This document shows positions 34,609 to 44,464 of a stretch of DNA of 64,000 nucleotides, in pieces (position 1 is the first letter of the stretch; every line of letters starts with the position of its first letter). The notes below the pieces were generated by a model. That model was given only the letters and a program-made list of their open reading frames with translations. It ran no database searches and was not told the origin of the DNA. The stretch is from NCBI RefSeq assembly GCF_024746795.1, contig NZ_CP080524.1, positions 3,574,001 to 3,638,000 of the forward strand, written 5' to 3'. The position numbers and the translations under genes are program-made. This DNA comes from Mesorhizobium sp. AR10 (GTDB lineage Bacteria > Pseudomonadota > Alphaproteobacteria > Rhizobiales > Rhizobiaceae).

Positions 34609-35502
34609 ATGTCGTCACCCGATCTCAACCTGCTTGTTGCCCTGGATGTCCTGCTGAGCGAAGGCAGCGTGGCACGCGCTGCCGAACGCTTGCGCCTCAG
34701 CCCCTCGGCGATGAGCCGGACGCTGGCGCGATTGCGAGAGACGACAGGCGATCCGCTGCTGGTCCGCGCTGGTCGCGGCCTTGTGCCGACGCCGCGCGCG
34801 CTGGAACGGCGCCAGCGGGTGGGATCGATTGTTAAGGACGCCGAAGCGGTCTTGCGGCCCGACAAGGCGCTCGATTTGGCCCGTCTGGACCGGACCTTCA
34901 CCCTGCGCACCAATGAAAGCTTCGTCGAGGAGTTCGCGCCGCGCCTCGTCTCCCGCATCGAAGCGGATGCGCCTCATGTCCGGTTGCGTTTTGCGCCGAA
35001 GCTCAACAAGGATGTCATGTCCCTGCGCGACGCCGCTGTCGATCTGGAAATCGGCGTCGCCGGTGAAACCGGACCGGAGGTGCGTATCCAGGCGCTGTTT
35101 CGCGACCGCTTCATCGGCGCCGTGCGAGCAGGCCATCCGCTGAGCGAAGGCGCCATGACTGCGGAGCGCTATGCGGCCGGCCGCCATATCAATGTTTCAC
35201 GGCGTGGCCGCGAAAGGGGGCCGATCGACGAGGCCTTGAACCAGCTTGGGTTGCAGCGGACAGTCGTGTGCATGGTCTCCGGCTTCTCGGCCACACTCGC
35301 CATGGCGCGCGCATCCGACCTGATCGCCAGCGTCCCCGAGCGACACACAGAAGGCGCGCGCGCAGGCATGCACAGCTTCCCTTTGCCGGTCATGACGCCG
35401 GAGGTCACCATCTCCATGCTCTGGCATCCGCGCCTCGATGCCGATCCGGCGCAACGCTGGCTGCGCGACTGCGTGCGGGAGGTTTGTGTTTCTTCCCGGT
35501 GA
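34609..35502 (+). CDS. LysR-family regulator
   Basis: 297 residues. The N-terminal winged helix reads LNLLVALDVLLSEGSVARAA and RLRLSPSAMSRTLARLRE; the effector domain extends to about residue 290 and ends WHPRLDADPAQRWLR, as in the NodD-like/LinR branch. It is divergent from the frameshifted MFS exporter with 141 bases between starts, so it most likely controls that exporter. The effector cannot be inferred. Confidence 0.85.
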   Translation: MSSPDLNLLVALDVLLSEGSVARAAERLRLSPSAMSRTLARLRETTGDPLLVRAGRGLVPTPRALERRQRVGSIVKDAEAVLRPDKALDLARLDRTFTLRTNESFVEEFAPRLVSRIEADAPHVRLRFAPKLNKDVMSLRDAAVDLEIGVAGETGPEVRIQALFRDRFIGAVRAGHPLSEGAMTAERYAAGRHINVSRRGRERGPIDEALNQLGLQRTVVCMVSGFSATLAMARASDLIASVPERHTEGARAGMHSFPLPVMTPEVTISMLWHPRLDADPAQRWLRDCVREVCVSSR

Positions 35503-35508
35503 TGAGAT

Positions 35509-36549
<1,041 letters not shown>

Positions 36550-36596
36550 TGGCAATTCCTCATGCTTTATTCCGAACTGCAGCGCAAACAGCGCTG

Positions 36597-37247
36597 CTAT
36601 TCGGCATCGATCTGGTTCTCGGGTGCCGCCTTTTGGAAGGCCGACAGTGCCATGCAGGCGGCGTTGATGCGCGAGATGGTGGGGTAGGGCGTCATGTCGA
36701 CGCCGAAACGGGCGTTGTTGGTAACCTGCGCGACCAGGCAGATGTCGGCCAGTCCCGGCGTGTCGCCATGAGAGAATTTGCCGGTCTCCGTCGAGGAAGA
36801 CAGAATCGTTTCAAGTGGTTGGAAACCTTCGTTGACCCAGTGCCGGAACCAGTTGACGACATCCTGGTCGCCGGCGCCGAACAGCGTGCGCAGCGAGGTC
36901 AGTACGCGCAGATTGTTCACCGGATGGATGTCGCAGGCAATCATCTGCGCCAGCATCCTGACCCGCGCTCGGCTAGGCGCGTCCTTGGGCAGCAGCGGCG
37001 GTTCCGGCCTGGTCTCGTCCAGAAATTCGATGATCGCCAGCGACTGCGTCAAGAGCGTGCCGTCGCCCAGGACCAGCGACGGCACCAGTCCCTGTGGATT
37101 GACCGAGAGATAGGCGGGCTCCAGATGCTCGCCATGGCGCAGATGATGCGGCACGTAGTCGTAGGTCAGGCCCTTCATCTCCAGTGCAATCCGCACCCGG
37201 TAGGATGTGGAAGAGCGGTAGTAGTTGTGGAGGACGAGGTCGCTCAT
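36597..37247 (-). CDS. maiA: Maleylacetoacetate isomerase (zeta-class GST)
   Basis: 216 residues. The zeta-class glutathione-site motif is [15 protein letters not shown], followed by [20 protein letters not shown] and the C-terminal [21 protein letters not shown]. It isomerises maleylacetoacetate to fumarylacetoacetate in tyrosine breakdown. The usual neighbours hmgA and fahA are absent; an alcohol dehydrogenase follows instead, so a different aromatic substrate route is possible. The ATG at 37247 is the family start. Confidence 0.87.
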   Translation of the reverse strand: MSDLVLHNYYRSSTSYRVRIALEMKGLTYDYVPHHLRHGEHLEPAYLSVNPQGLVPSLVLGDGTLLTQSLAIIEFLDETRPEPPLLPKDAPSRARVRMLAQMIACDIHPVNNLRVLTSLRTLFGAGDQDVVNWFRHWVNEGFQPLETILSSSTETGKFSHGDTPGLADICLVAQVTNNARFGVDMTPYPTISRINAACMALSAFQKAAPENQIDAE

Positions 37248-37471
37248 CGGGTCACCGGCTCTGCTGGCTGATGGTGTTGCGGGCAAGGGAAGGACGTTTT
37301 CCGGCACATTCGACCGATTTGGACGACCGGGCAAGGCTTGGCTTTCGGAAAGCACCAGCTTTGAAGGATGAGCAAAGATGACGATGTACTATTTGCCAAT
37401 AATCTGGCCATGGTCGCGGGGGTATCCTACGCGGGGGTAATCTCGCGCCCGAGAGAACTGAAACGAACGCC

Positions 37472-38155
37472 ATGACCGCAGTCAACGATCGCGCCCGGTT
37501 TCTGATCATCGACGACCACCCGCTGTTTCGCGAGGCGCTGCACAGCGCCGTACAGATGGCTTACCCGGAGGTCGACACGGTGGAGGCGCGCTCGATCACC
37601 GAGGCGCTCGATCTTCTGGCCGACGCAAAGCCGTTCGATCTGGCGTTGCTCGACCTCAGCATGCCTGACGTGCATGGTTTCGACGGGCTGCTGCAGCTCA
37701 GGACCCGTTATCCGCGCCTGCCGGTGGTGATCGTTTCGGGCCATGAAGAGCCGAAGATCATTTCCGAGGCGCTGTCTTATGGTGCGGCCGGCTTCATTCC
37801 GAAATCGGCGCGCAAGAGCGATCTCGCCGCCGCCATCCGCTCGGTGATGGAGGGCGCCATCTATGTGCCCGAAACCTATGAAGGCCAGCCACCGGACGCC
37901 GACAGCACCGACCGCGCCGACATGGTGCAGCGCCTGGCCAAGCTGACGCCGCAGCAACTCAGGGTGCTGCAGATGCTGCGACAGGGTCTGCTCAACAAGC
38001 AGATCGCCTATGAGCTGCAGGTCGGCGAAACCACCGTCAAGGCGCATGTCTCGGAAATCCTGCGCAAGCTCAATGTTTACAGCCGCACGCAAGCGGTGAT
38101 CGAGGTGTCGAAGCTCGACAATGCGGAGCTGTTTCGCGATCAGGCGGGGTTTTAG
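37472..38155 (+). CDS. NarL/FixJ-type response regulator
   Basis: 227 residues. The receiver domain has the acidic pair IIDDHPLFRE, the phosphorylation site Asp61 in LLDLSMPDVHG, and Lys in GFIPKSARKSD. The LuxR-type HTH covers about 160-220: LTPQQLRVLQMLRQGLLNKQ and VGETTVKAHVSEIL. A cognate kinase is likely the hybrid kinase encoded about 440 bases beyond on the other strand. In NahK/NosP-type systems similar regulators receive the phosphate. The upstream region to maiA is 224 bases without clear features. Confidence 0.88.
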   Translation: MTAVNDRARFLIIDDHPLFREALHSAVQMAYPEVDTVEARSITEALDLLADAKPFDLALLDLSMPDVHGFDGLLQLRTRYPRLPVVIVSGHEEPKIISEALSYGAAGFIPKSARKSDLAAAIRSVMEGAIYVPETYEGQPPDADSTDRADMVQRLAKLTPQQLRVLQMLRQGLLNKQIAYELQVGETTVKAHVSEILRKLNVYSRTQAVIEVSKLDNAELFRDQAGF

Positions 38156-38195
38156 CGCCGGCGGACAGGCGCTTCTGCAACAGGATGTGCGCCCC

Positions 38196-38573
38196 ATGAA
38201 AATTACAGCGCTCGATCATATGGTTCTTGCGGTCCACGACGTCGAACGCACCTGCCGCTTCTACCAACGGGTGCTCGGCATGGAGCCGCGACAGGAGCGG
38301 CCTGGCAAATGGTCGCTGCACTTCGGCGCCAACAAGATCAGCCTTCAGGACGTGCGTGCCTCTCCCGACATCGCACGCGACACGGTGCCCGGCAGCGGCA
38401 ATTTCTGCGTGCTCACCGATACGCCGATCGATGAGGTGGTAAGGCAGCTCTCGGCAGAAAGTATAGAGATCGTCGCGGGGCCGGGCGAGCGTTCGGGAGC
38501 CGTCGGCGCCATCCTTTCGGTCTATTTCAAAGACCCTGATGGGAATCTGGTCGAGGTCAGCAATCGGCTGTAG
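38196..38573 (+). CDS. VOC-family protein (glyoxalase-like)
   Basis: 125 residues with two VOC modules: ALDHMVLAVHDVERTCRFYQ and a second ending YFKDPDGNLVEVSNR. Metal-ligand positions His8 (DHMV) and Glu in LVEVSN agree with this fold. Substrate unknown. It starts 40 bases after the response regulator, so cotranscription is likely. Convergent with the hybrid kinase. Confidence 0.82.
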   Translation: MKITALDHMVLAVHDVERTCRFYQRVLGMEPRQERPGKWSLHFGANKISLQDVRASPDIARDTVPGSGNFCVLTDTPIDEVVRQLSAESIEIVAGPGERSGAVGAILSVYFKDPDGNLVEVSNRL

Positions 38574-38592
38574 CCGGATGCCGAATGGGTCG

Positions 38593-39921
38593 TCAGGCCA
38601 AGAGATGCGCCAGCAGCGCGCGCAACTGCGCCGGCTTCAGCGGCTTGCGCATCAGTTCGATGCCGGCTGAGCGGGCGGTTTTCGCAACGGCTTCGGAACT
38701 GTCGGCGGTGACGATCAGTGCCGGCACGGCGCGGCCGAGGTAATCGCGGACCTCGGCGATGGTGGCGGTGCCAAGGTCGCCGCCGTCGAGATGCTGGTCG
38801 GCTATGACGATGTCCGGCACCCAGTCCGTATCACCCAGGAGGTCGAGCGCATCGTCGGTCGAGGTCGCGGTGCGCACCAGGCATTGCCAGCGTTCGAGCA
38901 GGAACGTCATGGCCTGCAACACGTCGGCGTCGTTCTCGACCAGCAGCACCTTGGTGCCGAACAGACCGTAGCCGCGCGGCCGTTCCATGTCCGCAGCACT
39001 GGCGATCGCATCGGCCGTTGCGCCAATGCCGACGGGAATGTCGATGTGGAAGATCGTGCCGCGACCGACTTTCGACGAGAAGGTCACGGGATGGCCGAGC
39101 GCGGCGGCCATGCGCCGCACGATTGCGAGGCCGAGCCCCAACCCGCCCCCATCGGCCGACAGCGTGCCGCGGTGGAATTCCTCGAATACGGCCTCGCGTT
39201 GGTCGTCGGGGATGCCGCAGCCGGTATCGGCGACATCGATGCGGATTGTGTCGCCGCGATGCCTGGTGCCGACCAGGACCCCGCCGGAGCGGGTGTAGTG
39301 CAGCGCGTTGGAAAGGATGTTCTGCAGGATGCGGCGCAGCAAGGTTCGGTCCGAACGCACGACGGCACTGACCGGAAGGAACTTCAGCGACAGGCCCTTC
39401 ATCTTGGCGACCGGCAGGAAGTCCGAACGCAGCGACGAAAACAGCGTCTCCAAATTGACGTCGCCAATGTCTGGCTGCACCACGCCGGCATCGAGCTTGG
39501 AAATATCCAGCAGCGTGCGGAGCAGATCCTCCATAGTCTCCAGCGACCGCTCGACCTGCCGGACCAGTTTCTTGCCTTCGTCGCTGGTCTGTATCTCGGC
39601 CAGCGCCGAGACGGAGAGGTGCGCGGCATTCAGCGGCTGCAACACGTCGTGGCTGGCGGCTGCGAGGAACCTGGTCTTGGACAGGTTTGCCAGTTCGGCG
39701 TTTTCCTTGGCGGCGCTGAGGTCGATGTTGGATTGTTCCAACCTACGCAGTGTCGAGTGCAATTCCTCAGTGCGCGTGCGCACTCGATTCTCGAGCGAAA
39801 TCGCGGTCTGGAACAGCGAGAAGGCATTGCCCTGCTGGTCCATCGACCGCTCGACGCGGCTGACAAGGGCGGCGTTGATCTTCTTCAGCTTCTCCAGGTC
39901 ATTGATGTCCCTGAGCGGCAT
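38593..39921 (-). CDS. Hybrid histidine kinase (NahK-like, no sensor domain)
   Basis: 442 residues. An N-terminal coiled coil (about 10-85) replaces a sensory domain. The H box has His91 in AAASHDVLQPLNAA. The ATPase domain has RILQNILSNALHYT (N box), DTGCGIPDD (G1) and GLGLGLAIVRRMAAALGHP (G2). A C-terminal receiver spans about 325-440 with VLLVENDADV and IVIADQHLDGG. The H box and ATPase resemble NahK. It begins ten bases after the FIST-domain gene, so a FIST protein is its probable sensor. Soluble. Confidence 0.88.
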   Translation of the reverse strand: MPLRDINDLEKLKKINAALVSRVERSMDQQGNAFSLFQTAISLENRVRTRTEELHSTLRRLEQSNIDLSAAKENAELANLSKTRFLAAASHDVLQPLNAAHLSVSALAEIQTSDEGKKLVRQVERSLETMEDLLRTLLDISKLDAGVVQPDIGDVNLETLFSSLRSDFLPVAKMKGLSLKFLPVSAVVRSDRTLLRRILQNILSNALHYTRSGGVLVGTRHRGDTIRIDVADTGCGIPDDQREAVFEEFHRGTLSADGGGLGLGLAIVRRMAAALGHPVTFSSKVGRGTIFHIDIPVGIGATADAIASAADMERPRGYGLFGTKVLLVENDADVLQAMTFLLERWQCLVRTATSTDDALDLLGDTDWVPDIVIADQHLDGGDLGTATIAEVRDYLGRAVPALIVTADSSEAVAKTARSAGIELMRKPLKPAQLRALLAHLLA

Positions 39922-39931
39922 GAGAAACGTC

Positions 39932-41101
39932 CTATTCCGCCGCCTGGCGTTCGCCGAAGGCGATGCCGGTAAAGGTCTGGTTCAGATGCATCGACCGGTA
40001 CTGTTCGCCATAGGTGCCGAAGCCGATGACATTGTTGACACGGTAAAGCTCCGAAATGTCGCGAAAGACCTGCCGGTTGCGTGCGTCGAGCCGGCGCAGC
40101 ACGCAATCGAAACCGAGGATCATGTCGATGCCCCCCAGTCTTTCCTCGACATCCCTGAGCGCGGCACGCGTCGATTCCACCATATCCTTCGGTTGGGCGA
40201 TGGACAGCACCACGCCATCGTCGATGGCGCAGAAGAACGACAGCGAGCCATCGGGATGCATCCTCTGGATCGAGCGGCAGTAATATTCGCCGCCAACCTT
40301 CACCACCACCGGGTGCGAGGCGAAACTGAGCGGCGTCAGGGTCTGCGCAACGATGCCGACCGAAGCGGCATATTCTTCCGCGGCGTTGGTGGCGTTGAAT
40401 TCGCGCACGATGCGCCGATCGGGGTCGGACGCCGTCACCACCAGCTTCTCGTCGGTGGGGATGAAATTGTCGGTCTTGAAGACATGGAAGGGAATTTCCG
40501 TGGCGATCAGCACGATGATGGCGCTGTCCGAGGCGACCTTGCCGTTCGAGATCAGCCGTGTCGTTTCGAATTTCAGATCATCGCCCGCCGAGCCGCCGAT
40601 CAGCGGAATGTCGTCGAGCCCCCAATGGATGGCCGAGGTCACCGCTTCCTCGGCATAGGACAGCCCGTCGATGAAGCAAAGCGCAAACGTGCTTTTGGCC
40701 CGTTCGTGTCCGACGCGGCCGTGCAGCGAGTGGCGTAACGCCCCGACTTCGCCGGTGATCCTGTCCATGCCCGAGGAGGAGAGATCATCGACCATGGTAC
40801 TGGCCACCGAAAACGCTGCGGAGGGAAGCAGCAGGGCGAGTACATGGCCTTCCTCCAGGCCTTGCGGTGTGATTTCGCCGGCGGTCGAGCAACCGGCATA
40901 GGCAAGTGCGGGTGCGTGGGCCTTCAGCGCTTCCGACAGGGCTGTTGCATCGACGAGGCTCTGGGAGAAAAAGATGAGCGCGAAGCCGGCTCCGATGGCT
41001 GCGGCCTCCGCTGATATCGCCCGGGCGAAAGCATCCGCGTCGGGCTCGTCCGTGGTGAGCGCCGACAAGCCTGATGCGTAGCTCGTCCGTGAACTGGCCA
41101 G
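39932..41101 (-). CDS. FIST-domain sensory protein (NosP-like)
   Basis: About 389 residues with FIST_N (IGAGFALIFFSQ, YAGCSTAGEITPQGLEEGHV, DIPLIGGSAGDDL) and FIST_C (VVKVGGEYYCRSIQRMHP, DMILGFDCVLRRLDARNRQ, NNVIGFGTYGEQYRSMHLNQTF). In Pseudomonas and others, FIST protein NosP binds heme and NO and inhibits the adjacent kinase NahK; the hybrid kinase here follows 10 bases later. No ATG suits the start. A CTG at 41101 with AGGAG seven bases upstream, a TTG at 41068, and an ATG at 41257 are the options; 41101 is tentative. Confidence 0.82.
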   Translation of the reverse strand: MASSRTSYASGLSALTTDEPDADAFARAISAEAAAIGAGFALIFFSQSLVDATALSEALKAHAPALAYAGCSTAGEITPQGLEEGHVLALLLPSAAFSVASTMVDDLSSSGMDRITGEVGALRHSLHGRVGHERAKSTFALCFIDGLSYAEEAVTSAIHWGLDDIPLIGGSAGDDLKFETTRLISNGKVASDSAIIVLIATEIPFHVFKTDNFIPTDEKLVVTASDPDRRIVREFNATNAAEEYAASVGIVAQTLTPLSFASHPVVVKVGGEYYCRSIQRMHPDGSLSFFCAIDDGVVLSIAQPKDMVESTRAALRDVEERLGGIDMILGFDCVLRRLDARNRQVFRDISELYRVNNVIGFGTYGEQYRSMHLNQTFTGIAFGERQAAE

Positions 41102-41380
41102 CGGCTTTCTCCTGCGGTTCCCTCCGACGCCTTCTTGTGCGCGTCCGGCGCGCCAGCATCGAAAGGCATTGTTGTCTTCAAGCGAAGCTTTGGCAATGGG
41201 CCGACCCTGGCCCGCGTGACCGAAAGTACAATATGCGGAGTTTCGGACGAACTGCATTCTCGCAAGCTCAGAATTCCGTGGCACTTTTCTGTGCGCTATG
41301 CCGTGTAGCAACAGCGAAAGCCGGAGTGTGCAGGCGCCACGCGGCAACGAGACGACCAAGGTAGTACCCAGGGAGGTTTC

Positions 41381-41881
41381 ATGTCTGAAATATCGTTGAT
41401 GGTGAACGGGAAGCGGGTCAGCGGTACTGCCGAAGACCGCACACTTCTGGTTCATTTCTTGAGGGAGAATCTCGGCCTCACCGGGACGCATGTCGGTTGC
41501 GATACCTCGCAGTGCGGCGCTTGCGTGGTGCATGTCGACGGCAAGGCGGTGAAGTCGTGCTCGATGCTCGCCGTGCAAGCCTCCGGGTCGAGCGTCGTGA
41601 CCATCGAAGGGCTGGCCAATGGCGCCGACCTGCATCCGGTGCAGGCAGCGTTCAAGGAGCATCACGGCCTGCAATGCGGTTTTTGCACGCCGGGCATGAT
41701 CATGACGGCGACCGATATGATTACCCGCCATCCCGAAGGCCTCGACGAGACCACGGTGCGCGCCGAGCTGGAAGGCAACATCTGCCGCTGCACCGGCTAC
41801 CACAACATCGTGAAGGCGATCCTCGCGGCATCGAAGACGATGTCCAGGGGGTCGAAGGGCAAGGCCAGGCAAGCTGCGTGA
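41381..41881 (+). CDS. coxS: CoxS-like [2Fe-2S] subunit of a molybdenum hydroxylase
   Basis: 166 residues. The ferredoxin-like domain has [16 protein letters not shown] and a following Cys in KSCSML, and the helical domain has [10 protein letters not shown] and [12 protein letters not shown] for the second cluster. It passes electrons between the molybdenum site of CoxL and the FAD of CoxM. ATG at 41381 is preceded by GGGAGG. It is the first gene of a coxS-coxL-coxM operon; the gap to coxL holds a long hairpin. Confidence 0.88.
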   Translation: MSEISLMVNGKRVSGTAEDRTLLVHFLRENLGLTGTHVGCDTSQCGACVVHVDGKAVKSCSMLAVQASGSSVVTIEGLANGADLHPVQAAFKEHHGLQCGFCTPGMIMTATDMITRHPEGLDETTVRAELEGNICRCTGYHNIVKAILAASKTMSRGSKGKARQAA

Positions 41882-41890
41882 GATGGACAA

Positions 41891-41978
41891 GGCAGTAGGG
41901 CAGTAGGGCAATAAGGCAGTAGGGAACCAGGAGCCAATTTCCCTACTGCCTTACTGCCCTACTCACCTACTCCCTTAC
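41891..41978. repeat. Hairpin array of short repeats between coxS and coxL
   Basis: Left arm 41902-41926 and right arm 41939-41963 pair over 25 positions with one mismatch around a 12-base loop. Each arm is built of repeats of GCAGTAGG(G) or GCAATAAGG. More copies of the CTACT unit follow to 41978. It is directly before the coxL ribosome site (GGGAGGAG). As RNA it would be a very stable stem within the operon. Confidence 0.75.
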
Positions 41979-41999
41979 AATTCGGGAGGAGTTTCTGCG

Positions 42000-44351
42000 A
42001 TGGGCATTGAAGGTGTTGGCGCGCGGGTCGTGCGCAAGGAAGACAAGAGGTTCATCACCGGCGCCGGCCGTTATGTCGACGATATGGTGGTTCCAGGCAT
42101 GAAGCATGCGGCCTTCGTGCGCAGCCCCTACGCGCATGCGCAGATCAAGAAGATCGACGTCAGACAAGCTCAGGCCATGCCGGGTGTCATCGGCGTCCTG
42201 ACCGGCAAGGAGCTCAAGGCCGATGGTATAGGCAACCTCATCTGCGGCTGGATGATCCATTCCAAGGACGGCACGCCGATGAAGATGGGCGCGTGGTCGC
42301 CGCTGGCCTTCGACAAGGTTCGCTATGTCGGCGACGCGGTGGTCATCGTGGTTGCCGAAACCAAGGGCCAGGCACGCGATGCGGCGGAGGCCGTCGAGAT
42401 CACCTACAAGGAATTGAAGGCCGTCGTCGATGCGTCGAAGGCGCTTGAGAAGCGCGCGCCTCAGATCCATCCGGAGGCCGACAACAATCTGATCTTCGAC
42501 TGGGAACTCGGCGACGGCAAGGCGACCGATGCGGCGATCAAGGCTGCTGCCCACGTCACCCGCATGAAGATCGTCAACAACCGGCTGGTGCCCAACGCTA
42601 TAGAGCCGCGTGCGGCGCTTGGTTACTACGACAAGGCCGAGGACCACTACACCTGCTGGACGACCTCGCAGAACCCGCATCTGGCTCGGCTGGTGATGAG
42701 CGCCTTCTACAATGTCGCGCCGGAAAACAAGCTGCGCGTCATCGCGCCGGATGTCGGCGGCGCCTTCGGTTCGAAGATTTATATCTACCCGGAAGAAATC
42801 GTCTGCCTGTGGGCCTCGAAGAAAACCGGCGTGCCAGTCAAATGGGTGGCCGACCGCACCGAAAGCTTTCTCACTGACGCCCACGGTCGCGACCATGTCT
42901 CAACGGTGGAAATGGCTTTCGACAAGAACAACAGGATTACCGGCCTGAAGGTCGACACCGTCGCCAATCTCGGCGCCTACATGTCACTGTTCTCGTCCTG
43001 TGTGCCGACCTATCTCTACGCGACCCTGTTGTCGGGCCAGTACAATATTCCCGCGATCCACGCCAATGTGCGCACCGTCTACACCAATACCGCGCCGGTC
43101 GATGCCTATCGCGGAGCAGGGCGGCCGGAAGCCACCTATCTGCTCGAACGCGCCATGGAAACCGCCGCTCGCGAGTTGGGTGTGTCTCCGGCGGATCTTC
43201 GCCGAACGAACTTCATCACGTCGTTCCCGCATCAGACGCCGGTTATCATGAACTATGACGCCGGCGACTATGCCACTTCGCTCGACGCGGCGATGAAGGC
43301 GTCCGATTATGCCGGCTTTACCAAGCGCAAGGCGGCCGCCGCCAAGAAGGGGCTGCTGCGCGGCATCGGCATGAGCTGCTACATCGAGGCATGCGGCCTC
43401 GCGCCGTCGGCGGCGGTCGGCTCGCTCGGCGCCGGTGTCGGCCTGTGGGAATCGGCCGAGGTGCGCGTCAATGCGGTCGGCACGATCGAAGTGCTGACCG
43501 GATCGCAAAGCCATGGCCAGGGCCATGAGACGACCTTCGCGCAACTGGTCAACGAGCGCTTCGGCGTGCCGCTCGACAGTGTCTCGATCGTCCATGGCGA
43601 CACCGACAAGGTGCAGATGGGCATGGGCACCTATGGCTCACGCTCGGGCGCAGTCGGCATGTCGGCCATCGTCAAGGCGCTCGACAAGGTCGAAGCCAAG
43701 GCCAAGAAGATCGCCGCTCATCTGCTTGAAGCCGACGAGGGTGACATCATCATCGAAAACGGTGCATTGAAGGTCACCGGCACCGACAAGACCGTGCCGT
43801 GGTTCCAGATGGCGCTTGCCGCCTACACCGCGCACAATCTGCCGGGCGGCATGGAGCCTGGCTTGAAGGAGACGGCTTTCTACGACCCGTCGAACTTCAC
43901 CTTCCCGGCCGGCTGTTACATCTGCGAAGTCGAGGTCGATCCGGAAACCGGCACGACCGAGATCATCCAGTTCGTGGCGGCCGACGATTTCGGCAACATC
44001 ATCAATCCGATGATCGTCGAGGGCCAAGTGCATGGCGGCATCGCCCAAGGCATCGGCCAGGCCCTGCTGGAAGGTGCCCATTATGATGCCAGTGGGCAAC
44101 TGCTGACGGCGAGTTATATGGATTATACAATGCCTCGCGCGGGCGACCTGCCATCGTTCAAGGTCTCGACCTCGAACACGCCGTGCCCAGGCAATCCGCT
44201 CGGCATCAAGGGCTGCGGCGAGGCCGGTGCCATCGGTTCTCCACCGGCGGTGATCAACGCCATCACCGACGCCATCGGCACCAACGATCTTGCCATGCCG
44301 GCATCGCCGTCCACGGTCTGGGCAGCGATCCGCACGACGACGAAACACTGA
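42000..44351 (+). CDS. coxL: Form II CoxL-like molybdenum-binding large subunit
   Basis: 783 residues of the xanthine-oxidase family. The active-site loop reads AYRGAGR near residue 369, the form II signature, rather than the AYXCSFR loop of proven CO dehydrogenases. Other landmarks are VGDAVVIVVAETKGQARDAA, DVGGAFGSKIYIYPEE, and the C-terminal GCGEAGAIGSPPAV with the catalytic Glu. Form II enzymes have uncertain substrates and may not oxidise CO at a physiological rate. Order S-L-M also fits form II. The molybdenum cofactor would be molybdopterin cytosine dinucleotide. Confidence 0.88.
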   Translation: MGIEGVGARVVRKEDKRFITGAGRYVDDMVVPGMKHAAFVRSPYAHAQIKKIDVRQAQAMPGVIGVLTGKELKADGIGNLICGWMIHSKDGTPMKMGAWSPLAFDKVRYVGDAVVIVVAETKGQARDAAEAVEITYKELKAVVDASKALEKRAPQIHPEADNNLIFDWELGDGKATDAAIKAAAHVTRMKIVNNRLVPNAIEPRAALGYYDKAEDHYTCWTTSQNPHLARLVMSAFYNVAPENKLRVIAPDVGGAFGSKIYIYPEEIVCLWASKKTGVPVKWVADRTESFLTDAHGRDHVSTVEMAFDKNNRITGLKVDTVANLGAYMSLFSSCVPTYLYATLLSGQYNIPAIHANVRTVYTNTAPVDAYRGAGRPEATYLLERAMETAARELGVSPADLRRTNFITSFPHQTPVIMNYDAGDYATSLDAAMKASDYAGFTKRKAAAAKKGLLRGIGMSCYIEACGLAPSAAVGSLGAGVGLWESAEVRVNAVGTIEVLTGSQSHGQGHETTFAQLVNERFGVPLDSVSIVHGDTDKVQMGMGTYGSRSGAVGMSAIVKALDKVEAKAKKIAAHLLEADEGDIIIENGALKVTGTDKTVPWFQMALAAYTAHNLPGGMEPGLKETAFYDPSNFTFPAGCYICEVEVDPETGTTEIIQFVAADDFGNIINPMIVEGQVHGGIAQGIGQALLEGAHYDASGQLLTASYMDYTMPRAGDLPSFKVSTSNTPCPGNPLGIKGCGEAGAIGSPPAVINAITDAIGTNDLAMPASPSTVWAAIRTTTKH

Positions 44352-44353
44352 AA

Positions 44354-44453
44354 GCAGTGAGTAGGGAGTAGTGAGCAGTGAGCAGTGAATAAGAAGGCGC
44401 ACCGCTGTGCGGACCTCACTACTCACTAACTGACTACCCACTCTTCACCCCAG
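44354..44453. repeat. Inverted short-repeat array between coxL and coxM
   Basis: The left part holds repeats of AGTGAG/AGTAGTGAG and the right part their complements (CTCACTACTCACTAACTG), separated by about 20 bases that include GCACCGCTGTGCG, itself a small hairpin. The arms pair imperfectly over about 30 positions. The unit differs in sequence from the coxS-coxL array but has the same design. Confidence 0.68.
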
Positions 44454-44464
44454 GGGAGAAACCC

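Noticed and set aside
41102..41911. Upstream continuation of the FIST frame past coxS
   Set aside because: Antisense to coxS and without FIST-like residues; only the possible ATG at 41257 remains an option.
41891..41978. CRISPR-like array in the cox gap
   Set aside because: The repeats are 8-10 bases, contiguous and inverted, without spacers; no cas genes are near.
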